Assembly: GCF_021568775.1 (NCBI RefSeq)
Contig: NZ_JAKGSG010000022.1
Span: forward strand, 182,504 to 246,503
DNA: 64,000 nucleotides
Direction: 5' to 3'
From: Antribacter soli
Lineage (GTDB): Bacteria > Actinomycetota > Actinomycetes > Actinomycetales > Cellulomonadaceae
The notes beneath the pieces were generated by a model, which had not been told where the DNA came from, made no database searches, and worked only from the letters and a program-made list of their open reading frames with translations. This document shows, in pieces, positions 41,330 to 48,333 of this stretch (position 1 is the first letter of the stretch; every line of letters begins with the position of its first letter). Made by a program: the position numbers and the translations under genes.

Positions 41330-42592
41330 TCAGCTCGCGGCCAGCGCCTGCTCCAGGTCCTCGACCAGGTCGGCCGGGTCCTCCAGGCCGACCGAGAGCC
41401 GCACCGTGGTCTCCGCGATGCCCACGGCCGCCCGTCCGGCAGCGCCGAGCTTGCGGTGCGTCGTGGTCGCAGGGTGGGTGATGAGGGACTTGGCGTCTCC
41501 GAGGTTGTTCGAGATGTCGATGACCTGGAGCGCGTCGAGGAAGGTGAACGCGCGCTTCTTCGCCGCGTCGTCGTCGGTGCCGGCGGGCACGGCCAGGTTG
41601 AACGTGACGACGGTGCCGCCGCCGGTCATCTGCGCCAGCGCCAGCTCGTGCTGGGGGTGCGACGCCAGGAACGGGTACCGCAGCGACACCACGCCCGGCA
41701 GCGCCTGGAGCGCCTCGGCCACGTGGAGCGCGCTCGCGGTCTGCGCCGCGACGCGGACCGGGAGCGTCTCGAGCCCCTTGAGCAGCGTCCACGCGTTGAA
41801 CGGGGACAGCGACGGGCCGGTGTTGCGGATGAAGGTCTGGACCGGCCCGTTCACGTACTCGTCGGACCCGAGGATCGCCCCGCCGAGCACGCGTCCCTGG
41901 CCGTCGATGTGCTTGGTCGCGGAGTAGACCACCACGTCCGCGCCGAGCTCGAGCGGCCGCTGGAGCAGGGGCGTCGCGAAGACGTTGTCGAGCACCACGG
42001 TCGCGCCGGCCGCGCGCGAGAGCGCCACGACGGCCCGCACGTCGACGAGGTCCTGCATCGGGTTGGACGGCGTCTCGAAGAACACGACGTCCGCAGGGGT
42101 GGAGAGTGCGTCCTCCCACTGCGACAGGACGTGCCCGTCCACGTAGTCGGTGCGAACGCCCCACTTCGCGAAGATCTCGTCGAAGATGACGACGCTCGAG
42201 CCGAAGAGCGCCCGGGCGGCCACGATCCGCGAGCCGCTCTGCACCAGCGCGGCGAGGGCGGTGAACACCGCCGACATCCCGGTCGCCGTGGCGTAGCACG
42301 CCTCGGCGCCCTCGAGCAGGCGCAGGCGCTCCTCGAACGTGTGCACCGTGGGGTTGCCGTAGCGGGAGTAGACGAACCGGTCGAGGTCGCCGCTGAAGGC
42401 CGCCTCGGCGTCGGACGCGGAGTCGTACGTGTAGCCCTGGGTCAGGAACAGCGCCTCGCCTGTCTCCTGGAACTCGGTGCGGGCGTGGCCGCCGCGCACG
42501 GCCAGGGTGGCGGGACGGACGGTTCGCGGCAGCGGCTTGCGGCCGGAGCCGCCGGGGACCTCGCCGGGCCGGGATGCGCCGGTGACGCTCAC
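41330..42592 (-). CDS. metZ: O-succinylhomoserine (or O-acetylhomoserine) sulfhydrylase
   Basis: PLP enzyme of the Cys/Met-metabolism family that makes homocysteine directly from activated homoserine and sulfide. 420 residues. SRYGNPT near the N-terminus, PLP-contact VVFFETPSNP, and the Schiff-base Lys in YSATKHIDGQGRVLGG; C-terminal SLGGAKSL-like NLGDAKSLITHPATTTH and SVGLED. GTG at 42592 overlaps the rhodanese stop codon (gtga), so the two are coupled. The whole unit lies behind a predicted SAM-I leader. Confidence 0.95.
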   Translation of the reverse strand: MSVTGASRPGEVPGGSGRKPLPRTVRPATLAVRGGHARTEFQETGEALFLTQGYTYDSASDAEAAFSGDLDRFVYSRYGNPTVHTFEERLRLLEGAEACYATATGMSAVFTALAALVQSGSRIVAARALFGSSVVIFDEIFAKWGVRTDYVDGHVLSQWEDALSTPADVVFFETPSNPMQDLVDVRAVVALSRAAGATVVLDNVFATPLLQRPLELGADVVVYSATKHIDGQGRVLGGAILGSDEYVNGPVQTFIRNTGPSLSPFNAWTLLKGLETLPVRVAAQTASALHVAEALQALPGVVSLRYPFLASHPQHELALAQMTGGGTVVTFNLAVPAGTDDDAAKKRAFTFLDALQVIDISNNLGDAKSLITHPATTTHRKLGAAGRAAVGIAETTVRLSVGLEDPADLVEDLEQALAAS

Positions 42593-43080
42593 TTCGCCTC
42601 CCCGGTGCCCGACGTCGCACGGCTCGCCTCGGGCGCCCCGCCCGCCTCCAGCGTGGGGAGCCACGGCAGGCCGGCGACCTTCCAGCCCTCGCGGTCGCGG
42701 ACGCCGTCGTGCCCGGGAGCGCCTTCGAAGCCCTCCAGGACGTTGTACGAGGGGCCGATCCCGGCGCTGGTGGCGAGGCGGGCCGCGCCGATGCTGCGCT
42801 GGCCCGAGCGGCACAGGAAGACGACGGGCCCGGCGGTGACACCCGCGGCCTGGATCTGCGTGAGGAACGCCTGGTTGGGGCGGCCGTCGGCGTGGACCCA
42901 CTCGGCGAAGACGGGCTGCTTGCCCAGCGTCGCGGTGTCGGGGACGCCGATGACCCGCCACTCGCCCGTGGTCCGGACGTCCACCAGGACGGCGGCCGGG
43001 TCGGTGGTGAGCAGATCCCAGGCCTGCTGGGGGGTGATGTCGCCGGCGTAGCCGTCGGCGGGGCGCGCTTCGAGACTCAT
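42589..43080 (-). CDS. Rhodanese-like sulfurtransferase
   Basis: Single-domain rhodanese, 163 residues, with active-site Cys90 in VVFLCRSGQRS and structural DVRTTGEW. It can carry persulfide sulfur; its position immediately before metZ suggests delivery of sulfur for homocysteine synthesis (inference). ATG at 43080 with ggaggag 5 nt upstream; this Shine-Dalgarno lies within or next to the last helix of the predicted riboswitch. Translationally coupled to metZ. Confidence 0.92.
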   Translation of the reverse strand: MSLEARPADGYAGDITPQQAWDLLTTDPAAVLVDVRTTGEWRVIGVPDTATLGKQPVFAEWVHADGRPNQAFLTQIQAAGVTAGPVVFLCRSGQRSIGAARLATSAGIGPSYNVLEGFEGAPGHDGVRDREGWKVAGLPWLPTLEAGGAPEASRATSGTGEAK

Positions 43081-43087
43081 GGCACTC

Positions 43088-43208
43088 CTCCATCGATCGT
43101 GGCGGTAGCACCCTCGCCCGGGCGGCCGGCCCGGACGATGTCCGTTCCGACGAGCCCGCGGGTTGCTGCGGCGTCGACGTGCCACGTCACTCGGCCGCTC
43201 GGGATGGT
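43088..43208 (-). ncRNA. SAM-I (S-box) riboswitch candidate controlling rhodanese-metZ
   Basis: Reading the minus strand from 43208: ccatcccgagcgg-ccgagtgacgtggc, then gccgcAGCAACCc, a long variable P3-like hairpin, then gGGTGCTAccgcc and gatcgatggagg. These match the S-box blocks in order: GAGxGG, GAGxGAxxGGC, the invariant CxGCAACC and GGTGCTAxxxCC. The closing P1 helix (ccatc with gatgg) abuts the ribosome-binding site ggaggag, so SAM binding would block translation initiation. A -10 tacgat (43221-43216) would start the transcript at about 43209. A covariance search is needed for certainty. Confidence 0.75.
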
Positions 43209-43358
43209 CCCTGCGATCGTACGACAACGCGTCCGGTGGGTGGGACGCCGTCTTACGCGTGCCGAAGTGGGCGGAGACCGTCCACCTCCTCTGACCATCA
43301 TGTGAGACCAGCGTCCCATTCCTTGACGCGATCGGCGGCGCCCCGTCAAGATTGCGCA

Positions 43359-43480
43359 AGGTCATGAGCGCCAGCGCGAAGCCCCGGCTCGCTGGCCGGC
43401 AACCCTCCTCCGCGGTGGGGTGCCCCGGGTGACGACCTGGCCGCGCGCCACGAGGCGGGCGGCAAGCGCGGGGGCACCGT
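43359..43480 (+). ncRNA. SAM-IV riboswitch upstream of the class V aminotransferase gene
   Basis: From 43360: ggtcatgagcgccagcg, then gccccggctcgctggcCGGCAACCctcc, cgcggtggGGTGCCCCgggtga and cgacctgg. This is the conserved core of the actinobacterial SAM-IV class, with P1 ggtc/gacc and the GGCAACC and GGTGCCCC blocks. The region 43441-43480 would hold the class-specific P5/pseudoknot; the 3' boundary is approximate. A promoter TTGACG-18-CAAGAT (43323-43352) would start transcription right at the aptamer. Confidence 0.88.
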
Positions 43481-43506
43481 CCCCCAGGACCCCCTGGAGA
43501 GATGCC

Positions 43507-44931
43507 ATGACTGCGACTGTCGAGTCCGCCCAGGACACCCGGAACCCCGCCGGACCGCTGCTGCCGGTGGTCGGGCACGACACGCTCGTCCCGCTCGTGG
43601 ACGGGCGGCAGGTTCCCTACGCCAACCTCGACGTGGCAGCGAGCGCCCCGGCGCTCAAGGCCGTCGCGGACCGGGTCGTGGAGGTGCTGCCGCTGTACGC
43701 GAGCGTCCACCGCGGCGCCGGCTACCTGTCGCAGGTCTCGACCGCGCTGTACGAGGCGGCGCGCCGCACGATCGGCGACTTCGTCGGGGCCCGCGAGGAC
43801 GACCTCACGATCGTGACGCGCAACACCACCGACTCGCTCAACCTCCTGGCGGGGTGTGTGCCCACCGGCGCGGACGGCGAGCCGGGCCGGGTTCTCGTCC
43901 TCGACGTGGAGCACCACGCCAACCTCCTGCCCTGGCAGCGCGACACCAACGCGACCGTCCTCACCGGCGCCGCGACCGTGGCGGCGACGATCGCCGAGCT
44001 CCAGGAGGAGCTCGCCGACGCGGTTGCGGCCGGTGCACCGTACGCGCTGCTCGCGGTGACCGGCGCGTCGAACGTGACGGGGGAGTCCCTGCCCCTCGAC
44101 GAGATCGTGGCGGTCGCCCACGCCGCGGGGGCACGGATCGCTCTCGACGGCGCCCAGCTCGTGCCGCACCGCCGCTTCTCCCTCGCGGAGAGCGGCGTCG
44201 ACTACGTCGCGTTCTCCGGCCACAAGACGTACGCGCCGTTCGGCGCGGGTGCCCTCGTCGGCCGGGCCGACTGGCTCGACACCGGCACCCCGTACCTGGC
44301 GGGCGGGGGCGCGGTGCGCCGCGTGCGCACGACGGAGACGGTCTGGCAGACCGGTCCCGCGCGGCACGAGGCCGGCTCCCCCAACGTGATCGGCGCTGTC
44401 GCGCTCGCGGCGGCGTGCGAGGCGCTCGCGGCGCTCGACCCGGAGGAGGTCCGTGCGCACGAGGGCAGCCTGCGGCGCCGGCTGGTCGAGGGCCTGGAGT
44501 CGATCGACCGCGTGCAGGTCGCGCGCGTCTGGGAGGACGCGGCGGACCCGGTGGGTGTCGTGACGTTCACGGTCGCGGGCTACGACCCGGGCCTCGTCGC
44601 GGCCTACCTGTCCGCGGAGCACGGCATCGGCGTGCGCGACGGCCGGTTCTGCGCTCACCCGCTGCTCGGCCGGCTGGGCTTCGACGCCGGCGCGGTGCGG
44701 GCGTCCGTGGGCGTCGGGACGTCGGGCGAGGAGGTCGTGCGTCTCGTCGAGGCCGTGCAGGCCCTCGTGGCGGACGGCCCCGGGGCGGCGTACGACGTCG
44801 TCGACGGGCTCTGGGTCGTGACGGACGACCCGCGCCCGGTGCCGGCCGGCAGCGGCCTCGCGGGCCTGCTCGCCACGGCGGCCGCGGGCTTCCTGGCCGA
44901 CGCGGCCGGCTGCGTCCCCGACATCGACTGA
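43507..44931 (+). CDS. Class V aminotransferase / cysteine-desulfurase-like PLP enzyme
   Basis: 474 residues. SufS/CsdA-like fold: ANLDVAASAPALKAV at the N-terminus, VHRGAGYLSQVST, TRNTTDSLNLL, EHHANLLPW, PLP-binding VTGASNVTGE and LDGAQLVPHRR, and Schiff-base Lys in YVAFSGHKTYAPFGAGALVG. The active-site Cys of true desulfurases is not clearly identified (candidate in GRFCAHPLLGR). A C-terminal extension of about 80 residues is unusual. Expression is predicted to be shut off by SAM through the SAM-IV leader, which places it in methionine or sulfur metabolism rather than general Fe-S assembly. ATG at 43507. The stop codon lies inside the first copy of a 90-bp tandem repeat. Confidence 0.87.
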   Translation: MTATVESAQDTRNPAGPLLPVVGHDTLVPLVDGRQVPYANLDVAASAPALKAVADRVVEVLPLYASVHRGAGYLSQVSTALYEAARRTIGDFVGAREDDLTIVTRNTTDSLNLLAGCVPTGADGEPGRVLVLDVEHHANLLPWQRDTNATVLTGAATVAATIAELQEELADAVAAGAPYALLAVTGASNVTGESLPLDEIVAVAHAAGARIALDGAQLVPHRRFSLAESGVDYVAFSGHKTYAPFGAGALVGRADWLDTGTPYLAGGGAVRRVRTTETVWQTGPARHEAGSPNVIGAVALAAACEALAALDPEEVRAHEGSLRRRLVEGLESIDRVQVARVWEDAADPVGVVTFTVAGYDPGLVAAYLSAEHGIGVRDGRFCAHPLLGRLGFDAGAVRASVGVGTSGEEVVRLVEAVQALVADGPGAAYDVVDGLWVVTDDPRPVPAGSGLAGLLATAAAGFLADAAGCVPDID

Positions 44932-45115
44932 GCCGTAGGTGCAGCGCAGGGTGAGGGCCGAGGAACGAGGCACGCGCCCGGAGCGGAACCGCAGGCTCAG
45001 GCGAGAGACAACCTCGACTGAGCCGTAGGTGCAGCGCAGGGTGAGGGCCGAGGAACGAGGCACGCGCCCGGAGCGGAACCGCAGGCTCAGGCGAGCGAAG
45101 ACATCGACCGAGCCG
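44924..45115. repeat. 90-bp tandem duplication at the 3' end of the aminotransferase gene
   Basis: The segment beginning tcgactgagccgtaggtgcag at 44924 recurs almost identically at 45014; a partial third copy (tcgaccgagccg) begins at 45104. The first copy includes the stop codon of the gene at 43507. Divergence is confined to the junction (gagagacaacc versus gagcgaagaca). Together with 45145-45206 this accounts for most of the 308-bp gap without genes. Confidence 0.92.
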
Positions 45116-45144
45116 CGTCGCCCGGGCCCCACTCACCGGCCTTT

Positions 45145-45206
45145 GATCGGCAGTACGTCGGATGATCGGTAGCCCGGGCTGCCGATCATCCGACGTACTG
45201 CCGATC
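45145..45206. terminator. Near-perfect 62-nt palindrome between convergent genes
   Basis: Two 31-nt arms (gatcggcagtacgtcggatg... and its complement) meet with no loop; the only mismatch is a G-T pair. It lies between the aminotransferase gene and the convergent oxidoreductase gene. It may act as a bidirectional terminator, but its length, missing loop and regular sequence also suit a mobile palindromic element. Confidence 0.75.
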
Positions 45207-45239
45207 GTGTGTCCGCTGGTCGGAGCGGGAACGCGGAAC

Positions 45240-46127
45240 TCAGCTGACGAGCGGGCGCACCTTCTCGCCCAGGAAGCGGAGCAGGCCCTCCTGGTCAGGG
45301 TCGTCGTCGGTCGGCTGGACGACCACGGTGTCCACCCCGGCCTCCGCGAAGCGGCGGACGCCCGCGGCGAACTCCTCGGCGTCGCCCCAGATCGCGTACC
45401 CGGCCAGCTTCTCGTCGTCGGAGACGTCGATGCCCCACTCGGCGACCCGGCGGCGCAGCCGCTCCACGGCGTCGTCGCCCGTGGCAGCCGAGACGTTGGC
45501 GACGACGTGGAACGGGTCGGTGCGGCCGACGGCGGCACGGCCCTCCTCGATGAGGACGAGCGCGTCGCGCGCGCCGGCCAGGCCGGTGTCGGCGGTGATC
45601 ACGACGCCGTCGGCGACCTCTCCGACCAGGCGCAGCGTCTTGGGACCCTGTGCGGCCGCGAGCACTCGCGGCGCAGTGGCGGGGGGCCAGTCGAGAACCA
45701 CGTCGTCCAGGGAGATGTACCGGCCCGAGACCGTCAGGCGCTCGCCCGCGAGCAGGGCGCGCAGGGCCGTCGCGTACTCGCGCAACAGCGTGAGCGGCGA
45801 GGCGGCGCGCGCACCGACCTGACCCATCCAGTCGAGGACCCCGTGCCCGATACCCGGCAGGAACCGTCCCGGGAACATGCCCTCCAGCGTGGCGATCTCC
45901 ATCGCCGTCAGGGCCACGTTGCGCAGCGGCACCGGCAGCACGCCGACGCCCACGCGGAGGTTCGACGTGGCGCCGAGGATCCCGGCGGCGCCGGCGACTC
46001 CCGTCTCCCGGAAGCAGTCCTCCCAGAGCCAGACCTCCTCGAGGCCGGCCGCGTCGGCGGCGCGGGCGAGCGGCACGAAGCGGGACGGCGGGTTGGACGG
46101 GAGGACGACGCACCCCAGTGTGACCAT
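45240..46127 (-). CDS. LLM-class flavin-dependent oxidoreductase
   Basis: Luciferase-like monooxygenase fold, F420- or FMN-dependent; 295 residues. TIM-barrel patterns: CVVLPSNPPSRFVPLARAAD, EVWLWEDCF, GATSNLRVGVGVLP, MFPGRFLPGIGHG (the strand and turn binding cofactor phosphate) and YAIWGDAEEFAAGVRRFAEAG. Actinobacterial members of this type mostly use F420; the substrate is unknown. ATG at 46127 (MVTLG) preferred over an upstream alternative at 46145. Downstream of the regulator at 46179 on the same strand. Confidence 0.87.
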   Translation of the reverse strand: MVTLGCVVLPSNPPSRFVPLARAADAAGLEEVWLWEDCFRETGVAGAAGILGATSNLRVGVGVLPVPLRNVALTAMEIATLEGMFPGRFLPGIGHGVLDWMGQVGARAASPLTLLREYATALRALLAGERLTVSGRYISLDDVVLDWPPATAPRVLAAAQGPKTLRLVGEVADGVVITADTGLAGARDALVLIEEGRAAVGRTDPFHVVANVSAATGDDAVERLRRRVAEWGIDVSDDEKLAGYAIWGDAEEFAAGVRRFAEAGVDTVVVQPTDDDPDQEGLLRFLGEKVRPLVS

Positions 46128-46148
46128 GCGACGCACGCTACCCAACTT

Positions 46149-46174
46149 CCCGGCGCCGGGGCCCCGGGTTTTTT
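46149..46174 (+). terminator. GC-rich hairpin with six-T tract reading on the plus strand
   Basis: ccggcgccggggccccggg is followed by tttttt (46169-46174). The polarity fits an intrinsic terminator for plus-strand transcription, although both adjacent genes are on the minus strand. It is the only clear U-tract terminator noticed in the window. Confidence 0.45.
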
Positions 46175-46178
46175 CTCG

Positions 46179-47165
46179 CTAGAGCCAGCCCTTGCGCCCG
46201 GCGACCCAGCCGAGCTGGATCCGCGTGGACACCTCCGCGAGGTCCATGAGCACCTTGACGCGACGCTGCACCGTGCGCAGCGAGAGATCGAGCTGGTTGG
46301 CGACCGCCTGGTCGGTCATCCCCGCCAGGAGCAGCCCGAGGATGCGCAGGTCCTGGTCCTCCAGGTCCAGGCCCGCCGGCCCGCTGCCGGGCACCACGAA
46401 CGGCGTGGCGTCCCGCCAGGCCGCGTCGAATAGGGCGAGCAGCGCGTCGAGCAGTGACCCCTGGTGGATGAGCAGGGCGCCCACCATCTCGGGGTCGTTC
46501 TCCGGGTCGACCACCGACGTGAGGGGCAGGTACGCCAGCCGGCGGTCGATGATCACGAGCTTGAGGGGGACGGACTCCGCGATCCGGAGCTCCTCGCCGG
46601 CGCGGACCGCCGCCGTGGCGGCCGCGACGGTGAGCTTCCCGGAGTCGAGCAGGGCGCGGTCGGCGACCACCCGGTACCGGACGCCGCGTGCGACCGCCTG
46701 GTCCTCGGCGGCGTTCTCCTCCGCCTCCATGACGAAGACCGGCGGGCGCACGAAGGCGTCGACCTGCTCGCGGGCGCCGAGCTGGAGCTGCGTGATCCGC
46801 TGCCGCACGGCGTCCGCTCCGCGCACCACATCGACGACGTCCGTGGCCGGGCGGAGCGACGACGCCCGCCGGTACTCCTCCTCGAGCCGCGTCAGCTCGA
46901 TCTGGGCGAGCCGGATCTCGTCCGTGCGGCGCGAGAGCAGCGCGCCGAGCGCGATCTCCGGCGGCGCGGCCTGGAAGCGGTTGCCGTCGGCGCTCTGCCG
47001 GGCCACGAGGCCGTGCTCCTCCAGGGCGAGGAGCACGCCGTAGGCATCTGCGGGGGCGCAGCCGAGGCGCTTCGAGAGCTCCCCCGCGTCAAGGGAAGGA
47101 GCCCCGACGAGCTCGCGGTACGCGAGCGACTGGGTAGTGGTCAGGCCGACCACGTTGCTGAGCAT
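46179..47165 (-). CDS. TrmB-like / LuxR-type HTH transcriptional regulator
   Basis: 328 residues. N-terminal winged-helix of TrmB type (about 1-65, LTTTQSLAYRELVGAPSLDAGELSKRLG), a coiled coil (about 75-110), a phospholipase-D-like or ligand-binding middle (about 115-250), and a C-terminal LuxR/GerE helix-turn-helix (about 265-325) with DLRILGLLLAGMTDQAVANQLDLSLRTVQRRV. This architecture is common and poorly characterised in actinobacteria. ATG at 47165. The target is not evident; neighbours are the LLM oxidoreductase and the fatty-acid genes. Confidence 0.85.
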   Translation of the reverse strand: MLSNVVGLTTTQSLAYRELVGAPSLDAGELSKRLGCAPADAYGVLLALEEHGLVARQSADGNRFQAAPPEIALGALLSRRTDEIRLAQIELTRLEEEYRRASSLRPATDVVDVVRGADAVRQRITQLQLGAREQVDAFVRPPVFVMEAEENAAEDQAVARGVRYRVVADRALLDSGKLTVAAATAAVRAGEELRIAESVPLKLVIIDRRLAYLPLTSVVDPENDPEMVGALLIHQGSLLDALLALFDAAWRDATPFVVPGSGPAGLDLEDQDLRILGLLLAGMTDQAVANQLDLSLRTVQRRVKVLMDLAEVSTRIQLGWVAGRKGWL

Positions 47166-47290
47166 GGAACCTCGCAAACCTCCGATATCGACCCTCGCGT
47201 GGCGAGGATACGTCACGGCGGGTTTACGCCAGGCCAGGTGTCGCGGCCGGTGTCGCAATCCGCGGAAAAGGTTTCCGTCGGATCGGCACA

Positions 47291-47329
47291 GGAGAACGGA
47301 GCGGAGCCGGCGGCTCCGCTCCGTTCTCC
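47291..47329. terminator. Hairpin terminator after the MaoC gene
   Basis: ggagaacggagcggagcc-ggc-ggctccgctccgttctcc has an 18-bp perfect stem and a 3-nt loop, 8 bp past the stop codon of the MaoC-type gene. It separates the fatty-acid operon from the regulator gene. Confidence 0.88.
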
Positions 47330-47337
47330 CTCATCCC

Positions 47338-48333
47338 CTACTCCTTCGGCGGGAGGGGAAGCGGGGTCACCGTGCCCGTGAAGTGGCGGGTGTCCTTGCC
47401 CGGGCGCCAGCCGTCATAGACGTAGCTGCTGCCCGACGCCGGTCGCTCACCAGGGTGCACCACGCCGCCGGTGCGGCGGATCGCCACGTCGACGGTGCCG
47501 GGCAGCAGCACCGGTCTGAAGAACTCGACCGTCCACTCGTACGCCTCGCCGCGATGCGCCGGGCCGACGTCGGCCAGCGCTCGCGCCGCCGTGTACATGC
47601 CGTGCGCGATCGCCTTCGGGAAGCCGAACGCCTTGGCGGACAGCGCCGACATGTGGATCGGGTTCCGGTCCCCGGAGACGGCGCCGTACGCGCGGCCGGT
47701 CCCGGCGTCGAGGCGCCAGCGGCCGGTCGGCAGCGGCGGGGTCCAGAAGTCCCGGGCCTCGACGGGCTCGGAGGGCTCAGCGGACTCGGCCGTCGCAGAG
47801 CCGGGCGCGCCCGCCACCTGGAAGCCCTTGGCGAGGTACGTCGAGACGCCGCGCCACGCGAGCTCCCCTGAGACGTCCGCCTCGGCGACCACGTCCACCT
47901 GGACGCCGCGCCGGTGCGGGCGCGGGTTCTCGGCCCACGCGCGGACCTCCAGGACGTCCCCGAGCCGCACCGGCCGCAGCATGCGGATCGCGTTGCGCAG
48001 GTGCACCATGCCGAGCAGCGGCAGCGGGAAGTCGCCGCGCACCATGAGCGCCGTGGCCACCGGGAAGACGAGCACGTGCAGGAACCCGGCGGGCAGGACG
48101 TCGGACGCCGGCTCGCCGACCAGGTCCTGGTAGGCACGCAGGCGGGCGGCGGTCGCCGGGTCGCCCGTCGCGACACCGGGCACCCGGTACGTCACGGCGG
48201 GCAGCGTGACGCCGCCGGGCCGAGGCCGCTTCGTGGCGGAGGCGGCCGCGCCCTTCACGTACAGCCCGCCCAGGCCGGGCAGCCCCGGCAGGTCCTCGAC
48301 CCGCCGGCCGTCCGACGCCGGGCCGCCGGTCAC
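47338..48333 (-). CDS. MaoC-family (R)-specific enoyl-CoA / hydroxyacyl dehydratase
   Basis: 331 residues with a double hotdog fold. The active-site hydratase motif is in the C-terminal half: AVSGDRNPIHMSALSAKAFGF (Asp and His) with IAHGMYTAARAL. The N-terminal half (VTYRVPGVATGD... HVLVFPVATALMV) is the inactive or substrate-capping hotdog, as in HtdX-type proteins. GTG at 48333 overlaps the stop of the FabG-like gene (gtga). Works with the reductase and thiolase upstream in fatty-acyl chain processing. Confidence 0.9.
   Translation of the reverse strand: MTGGPASDGRRVEDLPGLPGLGGLYVKGAAASATKRPRPGGVTLPAVTYRVPGVATGDPATAARLRAYQDLVGEPASDVLPAGFLHVLVFPVATALMVRGDFPLPLLGMVHLRNAIRMLRPVRLGDVLEVRAWAENPRPHRRGVQVDVVAEADVSGELAWRGVSTYLAKGFQVAGAPGSATAESAEPSEPVEARDFWTPPLPTGRWRLDAGTGRAYGAVSGDRNPIHMSALSAKAFGFPKAIAHGMYTAARALADVGPAHRGEAYEWTVEFFRPVLLPGTVDVAIRRTGGVVHPGERPASGSSYVYDGWRPGKDTRHFTGTVTPLPLPPKE

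Noticed and set aside
44924..45206. Possible CRISPR or att array from repeated units
   Set aside because: Units are a 90-bp contiguous duplication and a single palindrome, with no spacers and no cas or integrase genes.
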